Below are positions 21,146-31,612 of a stretch of DNA of 64,000 nt, piece by piece. The notes under the pieces are model-generated. The model had not been told where the DNA came from and made no database searches. It worked only from the letters and a program-made list of their open reading frames with translations. How positions within the stretch are numbered: position 1 is the stretch's first letter; each line of letters begins with the position of its first letter. This stretch comes from Triatoma infestans (Eukaryota > Arthropoda > Insecta > Hemiptera > Reduviidae), in assembly GCA_011037195.1 (NCBI GenBank), contig JAAEAF010003086.1, positions 21,630 to 85,629 on the forward strand, read 5' to 3'. The translations under genes were made by a program, and so were the position numbers.

Positions 21146-21897
21146 GCAGTATTAAATAAAATAAAATAAAAAAAAGGAACGCAATAAAGCAGGATACTTC
21201 CATATTGTCGGGAAGGACTCTTGCATTACCAAAAAAATGAAAGAAAGAAAGGAGATGGAAATATGTAAGAGGTAATAATATTATTAGACAAGCAAGAAAA
21301 AAAAAAAATTAAAAACAGATTGTAGAAACCACTAGATCAACAAAAAATTGAAAGGGGTACTTGGTATAGCAAAGAGTTGGATATTATCCTTTATAAAATA
21401 AAGAGGAAACAAAATGTAAAAAGAAAAATAAATGTCATTCATAGCAATTAGTTCCTACAAAACTTTCATATCTATATAAAGAGTAGGGAGTAATTAAATT
21501 GAAAAAGAAAATTTATACTGAATGAAATGATGGTACCGCTTTTCTTAAAACTACAAATTATAGGTGCCATTAAAAATTTGAATAGACAACAACTCCAGTA
21601 GAAGTAGGAATGAATTAATAAGAAGGTAGAGGTGAAGAAGAGTTCTGTGTCATTAAAAAATACCTGCCTACACAATTAAAACAAAGATTTGTATTGCGTC
21701 ATAAAAAATAAAATACAAACAAATTAGAAAAATAATTCTCTCATTCAGCTTTGTTTAAATTATTTTTCAAATTTATCCAAACAAAAAGTAGAGGGAAAAT
21801 TTAATATCGTATAAGGAAGTTTAGATATTGCTGAAATACGAGTAGATCGTTGGCATACTGCAAGTAATTCAGAGTGCCAAAGTAGGGTTTGTTGATG
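21146..21897. other. AT-rich sequence, nothing recognised
   Basis: No coding region or repeat landmark; several short A runs. Confidence 0.5.
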
Positions 21898-22055
21898 TGT
21901 TGATAGGTTCCGCAGAGCTGGAAAGCATCAGAGACATTTTCCGTGATAGCCTGCTTCATTTTGTGGTCATCGACCGGTTTTCGGGCGTTCGACCATCTTT
22001 AGGATGGTTTTTCAGTCAGTGTAATAACACAGACTTGCACAGAACAAATTCATTA
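21898..22055 (-). repeat. Penelope/LINE-type 3'-end fragment, copy 2
   Basis: The reverse complement matches 8-151 over its length, including GTGCAAGTCTGTGTTA, CGAACGCCCGAAAACCGGTC and GATGCTTTCCAGCTCTGCGG. At 21968-22007 the hammerhead-like motif is degraded: CTAAAGA instead of CTGAAGA, and GGTC/GCCC instead of GGGC/GCCC. Confidence 0.6.
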
Positions 22056-22080
22056 TAAACTTTTCTGTTCCCTATCTGAA

Positions 22081-22161
22081 AAAATCTAAGCGCAGCAGCT
22101 GGACACGAACCCGGAACCGCCGTATTGCTAGTCCAGCGCGCTTCCACTGAGCTCATCCCTT
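22081..22161 (-). mobile_element. family-1 SINE head (truncated)
   Basis: The B-box complement GGACACGAACCCGG and A-box complement CCACTGAGCTCATCCC are present; the body is missing beyond AAAAATCTAAGCGCAGCAG. It mirrors the SINE head of the right arm. Confidence 0.75.
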
Positions 22162-22435
22162 TCTTTTTCTTATTCTAAGTTTGTATTTGTACAATTTTTG
22201 TGTTGATCAAATCTGACATCCATAGCATAAAATGCTAGTGTACTAGTTACTATTATGTATAAGACTTTTCCATTTTACCTTTAAGCTAGGCTTCTTTCAA
22301 TAATATTCTTTAGCAACCAGCATTTATTCCAAGAAAGTGCGATACGCTCTGAATTTCTTTTGTTACTGAATCTGAGCCTGTTTTGAAAAGAAACTGTTTT
22401 CCCCGACAGAGATGATTTCAACAAATATGATTTTT
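22081..22435. repeat. left arm of long inverted repeat
   Basis: This arm pairs with 22897-23222 on the opposite strand, including AGCAACCAGCATTTATTCC, TTTCTTTTGTTACTGAATC and TGAGCCTGTTTTGAA. It has an extra segment of about 45 bp near 22200-22245 not present in the other arm. The outer end of each arm is a SINE head. Confidence 0.75.
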
Positions 22436-22497
22436 GAGAAGTTTATTTTTAATGTATTTTAATTTTTATTTGTATCTCAGTGTATATTCATTCATAG

Positions 22498-22567
22498 CCG
22501 AAACCGGTCGATGACCACAAAATAAAGCAGGCTATCACGGAAAATGTCTCTGATAGGGTTTGTTGAG
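22498..22567 (+). repeat. Penelope/LINE-type 3'-end fragment, copy 3
   Basis: GCCGAAACCGGTCGATGACC onward matches copies 1 and 2. It starts inside the hammerhead-like motif, so the CUGANGA half is missing. It sits in the spacer of the inverted repeat. Confidence 0.6.
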
Positions 22568-22896
22568 TTTACTAAATAAAAAGCCTTTGCTAGTCTAAAA
22601 CATGATGGTATTTTATTAGCTTTATCTTACATCAGAGAAAAGTACAGTTTTAATGGCCAGTGTTGTCAAAAGGTTTCATTCTCTATAAAATGAGACGTAA
22701 AACAGAGAGAGATACGTACTTTCTCTAATTTTGAGCAGTATTAGAACAGATTTTTAGAAACTTAAAAGTATAAATTAGAGGTTGAGATATAAATAGAAAG
22801 CATCTTAAAAATTTAAAGTTTGTGGATTTAACAGCTACATCAGAAGAGAGGAGAGGTTGTTAGCCCCCCACCAGCTTCATCTAAATTAAACCCGCA

Positions 22897-23222
22897 AAAT
22901 CATATTTGTTGAAATCTTAGTTTTATGTAGGGAAAACAGTTTCTTTTCAAAATTCAAAACAGGCTCAGATTCAGTAACAAAAGAAATTCAGAGCGCATCA
23001 CACTTTTTTGGAATAAATGCTGGTTGCTAAAGATTATTATTGAAAGAAGCCTGGCTTAAAGATAAAATGGAAAAGTCTTATATATAATAGTAGGTAGGGC
23101 ACAAAAATTGTACAAATACAACTTAGAATAAGAAAAGGGAAGGGATTAGCTCAGTGGTAACGCGCTGGACTAGCAATGCGGCGGACCCAGGTTCGTGTCC
23201 AGCTGCTGCCTTTAGATTTTTT
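22897..23222. repeat. right arm of long inverted repeat
   Basis: The reverse complement matches 22081-22435 at roughly 85-90 percent by eye. It begins in CGCAAAATCATATTTGTTG and ends in a plus-strand family-1 SINE head. Confidence 0.75.
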
Positions 23223-23400
23223 CTTCTTAGGTGCTTCTTACAGCTCACTGTCCGGTGATGGACAGTATTGTCTGTAACGAGAGAATACTGTCCGAGGCCG
23301 GTGCACTGAGGAGGCTACGAACTTTGTGGTAGTAATATGGGCACGGAAGGGCTTTGGATAGCATAGAGCTTAGTCCCTCCCCACAGACAATTAATTAATT
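23138..23400 (+). mobile_element. family-1 SINE with family-3 tail
   Basis: The head has GGATTAGCTCAGTGGTAACG and CAGGTTCGTGTCC, then the normal family-1 body (GTGATGGACAGTATTGTCTG). The 3' end differs from other family-1 copies: GGGCTTTGGATAGCATAGAG, CTTAGTCCCTCCCCACAGAC and (AATT)n. That end matches the family-3 SINE at 13574-13789, so the copy is either chimeric or a bridge between the families. Confidence 0.75.
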
Positions 23401-24343
23401 AGAATAAGAAACACTTAGTTTCTTTTCTCAAAGTAGTTGGGATCAATAATAATGGCTGGTATATTTGGAAACAACTACAATAAATGATACTATAACGGTA
23501 TTTGCAATAAAAAAAGGTGGGAAAGACTGGCGATCTGGCTAGAACAGAAAATAAATGAACCAAGATTGTTACAGAAAGGATATATCTTTGGATAGGGAAC
23601 AGAAAAAGGCGGGTAACAAAAAAAAATGGAGAGAACTCGACGTGCGAGCTATGGAGAAGCAATTAGCGAATTTGTAACCTTTATGGACTGGTAACCCTTG
23701 GAGAGAATGCCTACTACACATTTTACATTAAAAAAAAAATTAAGATTTTTCAATTTTTTTGAAATAATGATTTTGATTTAATTCAAATATTAATATTTAA
23801 TTAATAATAATAACGAATTAAGTATTACTAAATTATTAATATTTTAAAACAAGCAAAATATTGGTTGGCTGCAGCTAAAGAAAAAACACTTTTTAACTTT
23901 TAAGGTTTATTTATCGAACGTTTGAAATACTTTGGTGTTGTTCGTCAGGATCTGTTAAGGGGTAGGTGAAGAGTTTAGATCCAAAGAAAGGTGTCCGAAA
24001 TTTCACTAAATAAACTTTCAAAGATTAAAAAGAAAGATTGATTTTTTTTTTTTGTTCTCTTTATGATTTACCATTGAATTTAAAGCATTTTTAAGTGCAA
24101 CTGGTAAAAATGTATAAATAAGGATTAATATTACTATTACTTCTTTTAAATGTATGATAAGAATGTAAAATTTCTTTAAGATGTACAATAGACACTAAAA
24201 AAAAAAAAAATCTAAAGATTTGAAATACTTAAATTACAATCAATCACTTAAGTTTATTATTTCCTTTAACTATTTTATCAAGACGATAAAATAAATGCCA
24301 AGGTTTTAAAACTTCCAAGAAAATTAATTAGAATTTTTTATTT
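23401..24343. other. AT-rich sequence with a decayed CTGACGA/CAAACGTTCG motif
   Basis: On the minus strand near 23953-23911 the order CCTGACGAACAACACC, AAAG, then CAAACGTTCG resembles a decayed hammerhead-like or Penelope-type 3' end. The rest is AT-rich with no gene. Confidence 0.4.
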
Positions 24344-24535
24344 CACTTTCTCTTACAGCTAGTAAAAGGAAGTATTACGATTTTGCCAGATTTTCGAAAT
24401 TGTGCCCCCCCCCCCAAGACATATTTTTGAGACCCCTAAAGATAAAAAAAAAAAAAAAATATTTTTAACGAACGCTCTGTAAGTGAGTGTGTTTGTTGTG
24501 TGTGTATATGAATGAATAAAATATCTAAAAAAAGC
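24344..24535 (+). mobile_element. HINE-like 5' fragment, diverged
   Basis: Starts CACTTTCTCTTACAGCTAGT, then AAAAGGAAGTATTACG, CCAGATTTTCGAAATTGTG, a C run, TTTTTGAGACCCCTAAAG and GAACGCTCTGTAAGTGAGTG. These are the 5' landmarks in the same order as the full copies, at lower identity. Confidence 0.6.
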
Positions 24536-24600
24536 AAGGTAGTGAAATTCATGAATCTTAATTACAGCCTGTTAATTATTGTATTTATCACTTGATTTTA

Positions 24601-25294
24601 TAAATACATATTACTCTAAACGTTTCAACCCTTTGTGTATCATTATCTAGAGATTAGTTATTTTTTTTTTATATACCATTACACAACTTTACAATTTATT
24701 TGATGTAATTTGATGATTCTGAATTAAAACCAGTTTTAAGGTATGTCTCAATATTAAGTATATTCTTAATTAGTAATATTAAATTGTTACAGTCACTTTA
24801 TTATTATTTAATTTATGAAAACTTTATGTCTTATTATTGGTATTTGTAGTAAAACTTTTTATTGCAGTGAGAGCACGTGGTTTTTATTATCATTATACAT
24901 TTGTTTGCAGGTTACTTATTAAATTTTTTTTTGTAGTGAGTACAACGGCTGCAAAATTTTCAATCTCCCTAGCTCTAGCAGCGGTCGTGGTAGACTACCA
25001 CGTGGTCACACTGCAATAAAAAATTTCACTACAAATACCAACAATAAGACATAAAGTTTTAATAAATTGACTACATAAATTAAATAATAATAAAGTGACT
25101 GTAACAATTTAATGTTACTAATTAAGAATTATAATTAATATTGAGACATACCTTAAAACTGATTTTAATTCAGAATCATCAAATTACATCAAATAAATAA
25201 ATTGTAAAGTTGGTATAAAAAAAAAAAAAAAAAGTAACAAATCCCTAGATAATGACACGCAAAGTGTTGAAACGTTGGAAGTAAAATGTATTTA
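24601..25294. mobile_element. fold-back element, arms about 280 bp
   Basis: The left arm (24601-24881) and right arm (24998-25294) are inverted copies; examples are GGTATTTGTAGTAAAACTTT with its complement, AACAATTTAAT with ATTAAATTGTT, and TTGCAGTGAGAGCACGTGG with CCACGTGGTCACACTGCAA. The loop is about 116 bp. The outer ends read, on the plus strand at the right, CTAGATAATGACACGCAAAG then TGTTGAAACGTTGG, a degraded CTGATGATGACAC...GTGTCGAAAC signature also found in hammerhead-like retroelement ends. No transposase. Confidence 0.75.
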
Positions 25295-26440
25295 TAGAAT
25301 AGAATTATATTTTATTGTTTAAGAAAATTCTTGTACAATCTGAGTGTGGATAATACATTAGAAATTAGATAATAATTACAAATAATAAAACATGGACAAG
25401 ACATAAGATTAAATTTAAACCAAAAATATATAAAATTAAATAATTACATGTCAATAGTACTAATTAAATATAAATAAAATTTAAGCTCATTGAATTCAAT
25501 TTTTTATAACTAGGTATAAGACTAAATATAAACCAAAATAATGTAAAATTAAATAGTTACTTGTCATGAGAATAGAAATTAAATATCAATAAAACTTATT
25601 AAGTATAAATACAATGAATTCAGTTTTTCATAGCTATCTATTGTTAACAAATTAATAAGTTGTGTCTGTATATTTGTGTTTGTTAAATATTTATTTATAA
25701 ACTTATTGCGGTTTGTAAGATTAGCCTGACATTGTATTAACAGATGGTGTAACGGATTTGAAACAATTTTAAAACAAATCGGACAATTTTCTTCCGAAAC
25801 TATGGAAATTGCAGAACCTTTAATAAACAGCTTTACCAAATTGTCACCAGATAATCTTAACTGACTTACTGCTCTTAATTTATTAATATTAATATTATAT
25901 TTCAAATATGGCTGTGGCTCGAAATAATTAAAATCAGTTATGAGTCTATAAGAAGAGGCAAACTTTGAGTTATGTACTCTATTAATGTCCTTACTGAGAA
26001 GGTGATTTTGCATTTTAAGGATAATAGAGTTTTTGTTATTCAAAACATATTCACGGTCCATTAAATGAAAGAAATATGGGTCGCCTACAGCTTCTGTCCA
26101 TAATCTAATCATTGTCACCCAATTGTAATCAATATTATGTTTGTCATTATTATCAGAAGAACATAAAACATCAAGACATTGTTTCACAAACCTATCATTT
26201 GGAAGGGAAAGCAGTTTTATCCAATATTTTATAACTTTTTTAAATACCTGTAAACTGAGAGGAGCTCTACCTGTTTCAAGTCTTACCATATAATGAGGGG
26301 TATGCTGTGGCCAAAAAAAAAGTGTCTTCAAGAACTTACTTTGAACAGCTTCCAGTGGTTCCAAATATCTCAGAGACCACACCTCAGAGCAGTATAAGGT
26401 TGCCGAAGACACCATGGAATCAAATAGAGTCATTTTTTTT
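25295..26440 (-). pseudogene. L2/Kiri-like LINE ORF2 C-terminus with 3' UTR
   Basis: The open frame at 25579-26445 (288 codons, minus) aligns with the C-terminal third of the RT fragment at 59871-61262. Shared order: SSATLYCSEVW versus SIVCYAAQIW, FLKTLFFWPQHTPHYMVRLE versus FIKKLFGLPAYTPNYMLSLE, then IKLLSLPNDRF versus IKLPQHRF. Near its end is a zinc-knuckle-like CPICFKIVSNPLHHLLIQC. The fingers and palm of the RT are missing, so it is a 5'-truncated insertion starting about 26440. The last 40 residues and the 3' UTR overlap a local tandem duplication (25405-25636). Confidence 0.75.
25405..25636. repeat. tandem duplication of about 120 bp in the LINE 3' UTR
   Basis: Two adjacent copies share AAACCAAAA-TATAAAATTAAAT, ATTAAATAT(A/C)AATAAAA and TTGAATTCA(A/G)TTTTT. 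The second copy (about 25530-25636) includes the LINE stop codon region. Confidence 0.55.
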
Positions 26441-26614
26441 CCCAACTATCACTTTTACTTTTTAATAAAATCAAGTAATAAATAACAATAATTAAAAGGC
26501 TGTAACTGAGGTTTATGAATTTCACTACCTAGCTTATAAATAAGTAATAACTAACAGCCGAAAATTCACCTACAATCTATAAAAAAAAAGCAAAATCCTT
26601 ATTAAGTTCAAAGT

Positions 26615-27000
26615 TGGTATTCCGTTTAGTTACTACCCACCGCATTTGGACACCGAAGATTTCGGCCCAAAATTCATCACCGCAATTGCGACTTTACTGA
26701 ATGTTTTTATTAAATTGTTCAAAAACGATTTTGTTTAAACTTTGTATACTATCTACAAAACATAAATACTTATCACTTTTATTTAAAAACATTTTCCCAT
26801 GAAAATTCATTTTTTGGGGGGGTTCTGCTGGGGAAACAGTAGCGTTATGCTTTCCTCCTAAGAACCACTTCAGTATAATGTATTGTTTTACCAACTTCAT
26901 AATATTAATACACATTAGAAGTATTAATAGAGTTTCAAATTTGAAAACAATTTCTTAACCGGAAATGGTGATTTTTACTTTCTCTTATACACAATAGGTT
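26615..27000 (+). mobile_element. diverged HINE-like repeat
   Basis: Landmarks in order: TATTCCGTTTAGTTAC, ACTTTACTGAATG, TGTTCAAAAACGATTTTG, CACTTTTATTTAAAAACATT, TTTTTGGGGGGGTTCTGC, AATTTCTTAACCGGAAATGG and TTTACTTTCTCTTA. It directly precedes the best-preserved copy. Confidence 0.55.
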
Positions 27001-27050
27001 TTTGATTTTTTTTGGGGGGGGAATTTTTTTCAAAAACGGTTACAACTATT

Positions 27051-27191
27051 ACTTTCTCTTACTCCTAAGTAAGAGGAAGTATTCTAATCGTGTCAAATTT
27101 TCGATATCGAGTTTTCACCGGAAATATCCGTTTTGAGGTCCCCTGAGTCCAAAAAAGTGGTTTTTAGCAAATGGTCTGTGTGTGTGTGTGC

Positions 27192-27225
<34 letters not shown>

Positions 27226-28051
27226 GTGTATGTAAACAGCATAGCTCATAAACGAAAAATTGCAGAAAGTTCAAACTTGATATTCCGTTTCGGTATCACG
27301 ATGTGATCTGACAGTACATTTTATCTGTCAAAATTCCTCACTTTACTAGTTGGATTTTTTACTTTTTGCGATTTCTCAAAAATGGCTCCGACGATTTTCT
27401 TTAAACTTAAAACATCAACCACATACAAAGAACTACAACTTTTATTTGAAACATTTCTCCGGGAAAATGTATTGAAGGGCACTTTTGGGGAGGGGTCGGG
27501 TTAAGTTTCCATCTAAGTGCTATTTCAGTTTATTAGACAATTCTGTCATCTAAATAATATTAATTAGAATTAAATATGTTGTTGAAATTCCGAGTTTGAA
27601 AAAAATCGGATAACCGGAAGTGGTTTACTTTACCACTTTATAAATGATTTATTTACTTTTTCGCAATTTTCTCAAAAATGGCTCCGACGATTTTTTTGAA
27701 ACTTCGTATATAAACTAAACATGCAAAGATCTACAACTTTTATCTAAAACATTTCCCTGGGAAAATTTCTTTTAAGGGCACTTTTAGGGGAGGGGTGGGG
27801 TTAGATTTTCATCAAAGTGGCTATCCTAGTTGATTATACAATTCTATCATCCAAACATAATTAGTTAGAAATAAATAGATGGCTGAAATTCCGAGTTTCA
27901 AGAAAATTAGTAAACCGGAAGTGCGCTTTTACTGAACAGTTTTTTCAGTTTTCGACGAATTTCATTAAATTTGGTACACAAACTATAAAATTTGTCAATT
28001 ATCATTTTGAGAACTGGAGTAAGAGAAAGTTGTGTGAGTGTTTCACACCAG
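27051..28051 (+). mobile_element. HINE-like repeat, best full-length copy
   Basis: About 1.0 kb. The 5' end is ACTTTCTCTTACTCC, followed by TAAGTAAGAGGAAGT that can fold back on it. Then come ATCGAGTTTTCACCGGAAAT, GGTCCCCTGAGTCC and a (TG)n microsatellite (27177-27233). Next are CATAGCTCATAAACG and two units of about 296 bp starting at ATGGCTCCGACG (27382 and 27678), each ending in ACCGGAAGTG. Near the 3' end is GGAGTAAGAGAAAGT, the exact inverse of the 5' word, then the hairpin GTGTGAGTGTTTCACAC and CAGTTTTT. It has no ORF. The asymmetric inverted repeats, 3' hairpin, internal microsatellite and T-rich target match the known architecture of Helentron-associated elements. The rolling-circle class remains inference. 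Confidence 0.8.
27177..27233. repeat. (TG)n/(TATG)n microsatellite
   Basis: A long TG run with CG and TATG variants inside the HINE-like copy, at the same position as the microsatellite in other full copies. Confidence 0.9.
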
Positions 28052-28059
28052 TTTTTTTT

Positions 28060-29469
28060 TTTTTTTTTTTTAAACTTGGAATGTATTGCATTAGTTTTAA
28101 ACTTTCATTAGTTAGTCGCTAATGAGGAAGAAAAGATAGAAGATTAGCAAATATAGATTTGCACTGAGAAACAAAAACAAAAAAAAAACCTGAAGAAATC
28201 CCATATGATTTTGGGTTTGTAGATCATATGGGATTTCCAAAACTCAAATTATAGGGGCGCTAGAAATACACTCCAAGAGGAATTTTCTATCAGAAAATGT
28301 TGTCCAGTAAGAGCGGATATCTCTCAGTCAATATAGGAGCTTGCAAAAAGAATAGAATGAGATTCTGTACAGCATATACTTATGTTTTTTTAAGATCTTA
28401 TTAAAAATAAAACTGAAGAAGTAATTCACATCATCATTAGATAAACAACAAAATTATATCGATCTGAATTGAAAGTTTTCTGTTCTTCAATGGAACAATT
28501 ATATTATAACTGTTCCAAAATTATAATTCTCTATTCACAAGTGATATAATTCTCTATTCACTAATACTGTAATGAAATGAATTTTAATTATTTTAGTTCA
28601 TTTATAAAAATTCAAGAGCATAGTTATACAACAGGAATGAGACACTAGTTGATTTAATATGGAGTAGGCGTAATTTTGTTACAACTTATATCTTTGTTCT
28701 CTTTAAATAATTTTTTTCATAGTTTATTAATGAAAAAAAAAATTATTAGCTTCATTTTATTACAAATTAATTAATGTTTGTTTAAAAGCAATTTTTTTTT
28801 ATTCTTTTTTTTTACAATAACTGATTTACATAATGTTAGAAATTAACTTATAAACAAATTTATTCAACATAAACAATAGTAAACAATAAAACAAATTTGT
28901 CATTATTTTGATAAATTTAGTACTTCATTTTTAATTATAAAAATACTTAAATTTTTAAATTTTATTCGCTTAAAACTTTATGATAAAACACTTAATTAAA
29001 GCTTCAATCCCCTCTCCCACCTTCAACTAATTTACTTTCTTTATAATCTTATAATTAAAAAAATAAATAAAACTTTTGTTTTTTTTGTTAATGGAACCTC
29101 TGCTGCCAAGCGACAGGACAAAAATTTGATTCTTTATTCTGTTTATAGATGTAAAATAACTTTGTACAGGTATTTTGCCAACTTAATTGAGAGCGTGAAT
29201 GATGAATTGTTTAGCGTCAAAACTATCATTTCAAAGAAAGCTTTAAAAAAAACTCTAATATTTTCGTCAGCATATAATATAATTTTCAATGAAAAACTTT
29301 CAATAGTGGAAAATAAACATGTAAATTTAAAACAAAGTACTAAAATGATTACTATATTTACTTTTACGCTGAATTAGAATTCTTTACAAAATTGAGACCA
29401 TTAAAAATATATTATAGAAATCTCTTCCAAAAAAGATAAATTCAGGATTAAATGTCTATCTCTGAGCAA
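28060..29469. other. very AT-rich sequence, nothing recognised
   Basis: It contains a short inverted pair CCCATATGATTTT/GATCATATGGG near 28200-28232. An open frame of 83 codons at 29126-29377 has no recognised motif and extreme A/T codon bias, so I leave it out as a gene. Confidence 0.5.
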
Positions 29470-30800
29470 TACTCCCCAGATACTTAACACAAAGCCAGAC
29501 AGTGTCAAAGACCTTTTCAATATCCATAAGGATTAAGCCAGTATGCTTTTTACTTTCCATCACTCCTAGTAATAAGAGGAAGTATTGTAATCGTGTCAAA
29601 TTTTCTATATCGAGTTTTCACCAGAAATATACGTTTTGAGGTCCCCTGAGTTAAAAAAAGTGGTTTTTAGAAACATGGTCTGTGTGTGTGTGTGTGTGTG
29701 TGTGAACAGCATAGCTCAAGTACGAAAAGTCACAGAAAGTTCAAACTTGATATTCCGTTTAGGTATCACCATAGGATTTGACAGTAGGTCAGCGGACAAA
29801 ATTCCTCAACCGGAAGCACCACTTTACCATATAGTTTTTTTCACTTTTTTGCAATTTTTTCCAAAATGGCTCAAACGATTTTCTTTAAAATTGGTATATC
29901 AACTACACATACAAAGAGCTACAATTTTTATTTGAAACATTTTTCCAGGAAAATGCATTTAAGGGCACTTTTAGGGGAGGAGGTGGATGGGTTATCCTCT
30001 AAAGTGCTATTTCAGTTTATTACACAATTCTATCGACTAAATAATATTAATTAGAATTAAATATGTTGTTGAAATTCCGAATTTGAAAAAATCGAATGAC
30101 CGGAAGTGCATTTTTACTGAAATGTATTTTTCAATTTTCTGGTGTTTTCAAGAAAACGGCTCCAACGATTTTCGTTAAACTACGAATGTAAACTGTGGTT
30201 CTTTATATGTGTGCATATAAAGAGCTACAAGTTTATTTGAAACATTTCTCCTGGTGAAGTCATTTAAAGGGGCTTTTGGGACAGGAGTGGGGTTATGTTT
30301 TTTTTTTCTAATACGCTATCATAGTTGATTATACAATTCTATAAATAGATGGCTAAAATTCCGAGTTTCCGAATGTGCGCAATTACTGAACATTTTATTC
30401 AGTTTTCGACAAACTCCAAGGAATTTCATCAAATTTGTAACACAAACCATAAAATTTGTCAATTAGGTACAATATTGAAAACTGAAGTAGGAGAAAGTTG
30501 TGTGAGTGTTTCACACCAGATTTTTTTCCATTAAATTTAATTGTAGTATAATCTACTATTCTGGCCAATAATTGTGAAACAGTAGAAACGCCTGTCTTAA
30601 ACCCAAACTGTTCTGCCCTAATTGTGTTATATGTATCTAAACGATTGTTTATTCTAATTAATATTATTTTCTCTAGAACTTTATTGATGGAACTTAATAG
30701 ACTTATGGGTCTATAGCTTTTGGGAACGGATGAAGGTCTACCGGGTTTACGGATTGCAGATTTACACTCCATAACTGCAATAGAAACCATAGAAAAATAC
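29470..30800 (-). pseudogene. LINE reverse transcriptase fragment split by a HINE-like insertion
   Basis: On the minus strand the RT fingers lie at 30800-30525: VPKSYRPISLLSSINKVLEK, then AEQFGFKTGVSTVSQLLARI and TTIKFNGKK. The palm motif A lies on the other side of the repeat at 29550-29470: TGLILMDIEKVFDTVW, followed by a stop. Together they are the contiguous start of a Jockey/I-type RT, separated only by the 970-bp HINE-like element in a run of A's. The catalytic YADD part is missing. The family's N-terminal endonuclease is also absent. Confidence 0.8.
29552..30522 (+). mobile_element. HINE-like repeat inserted in a LINE RT
   Basis: 5' end ACTTTCCATCACTCCTAG, microsatellite at 29682-29704, two body units, then GTAGGAGAAAGTTGTGTGAG and TGTTTCACACCAGAT. 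The flanking LINE RT reading joins across it, so the ends are fixed to within the flanking T run: AGTATGC-TTTT on the left and TTTTT-CCATTAAATTT on the right. Confidence 0.85.
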
Positions 30801-31612
30801 GCCAGTAATACTCTGTGGTGAAACCACAGCTAACTCTGAGAATCACCTTTGTATAAATATAGAAAACTATGACAATAGACAATATAAGCATAAAAGATTA
30901 GTAGATACACCATTTATGTAATTTAAATAGTATATATGTTACTGGCAAATTATGAAATTGATCCCAGACGAGCCCTCATTTATTTTATTACATCACGATT
31001 TCAAAATATAATTTAATATTAATCATTTAAAAGTTAAATTATTTTACTTTAAAGTACCAGAACTATTGAAACACCATTTGGAATAACATGATTTATTAAA
31101 CTGAAACACTACAATAGAATTTCCCCCAAGTTAACAAATGAATAATAGGAATATTTAAAAGAATATTTTTCAAATGCACAAAATTTATCATAAGAAATAT
31201 AATCTGGTATCTGACTATAAACCACTCACGGTATTAATCTGGTATCTGAGTATAAACCACGCATGCTATTATATGAAATGCCTAGGCGTTCTATAGAATT
31301 CCTGAACTGTACATTGCCGGTAACATATATAAATATAACGTATGCTTTTAGGGTAGAGGTTTTTTTTGGGCATATTTCCTGTTAATAATATAACAAGTTA
31401 AATCTACTGTCTGTTGCCATTTACATATGGAGAATAAAGCTATTTTACTAGCTGCTCTCTATATTTGGTAAATAATTTACATAATTTTTATATAATTTTA
31501 TGAATTAAATCAATTCATTATTATTATTATTAGATTTAAATGTAATTATGACCAAATATAATATGGGCGCCAGATGGAAAAATAAAAAATTATTAGGGAA
31601 AATAAAAATGCA
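30801..31612. other. AT-rich sequence, nothing recognised
   Basis: A near-duplicate AATCTGGTATCTGA(C/G)TATAAACCAC occurs at 31201-31226 and 31236-31261. No gene or element end seen. Confidence 0.5.

Noticed and set aside
29126..29377. 83-codon plus-strand open frame
   Set aside because: Extreme A/T composition, no motif and no neighbouring element structure.
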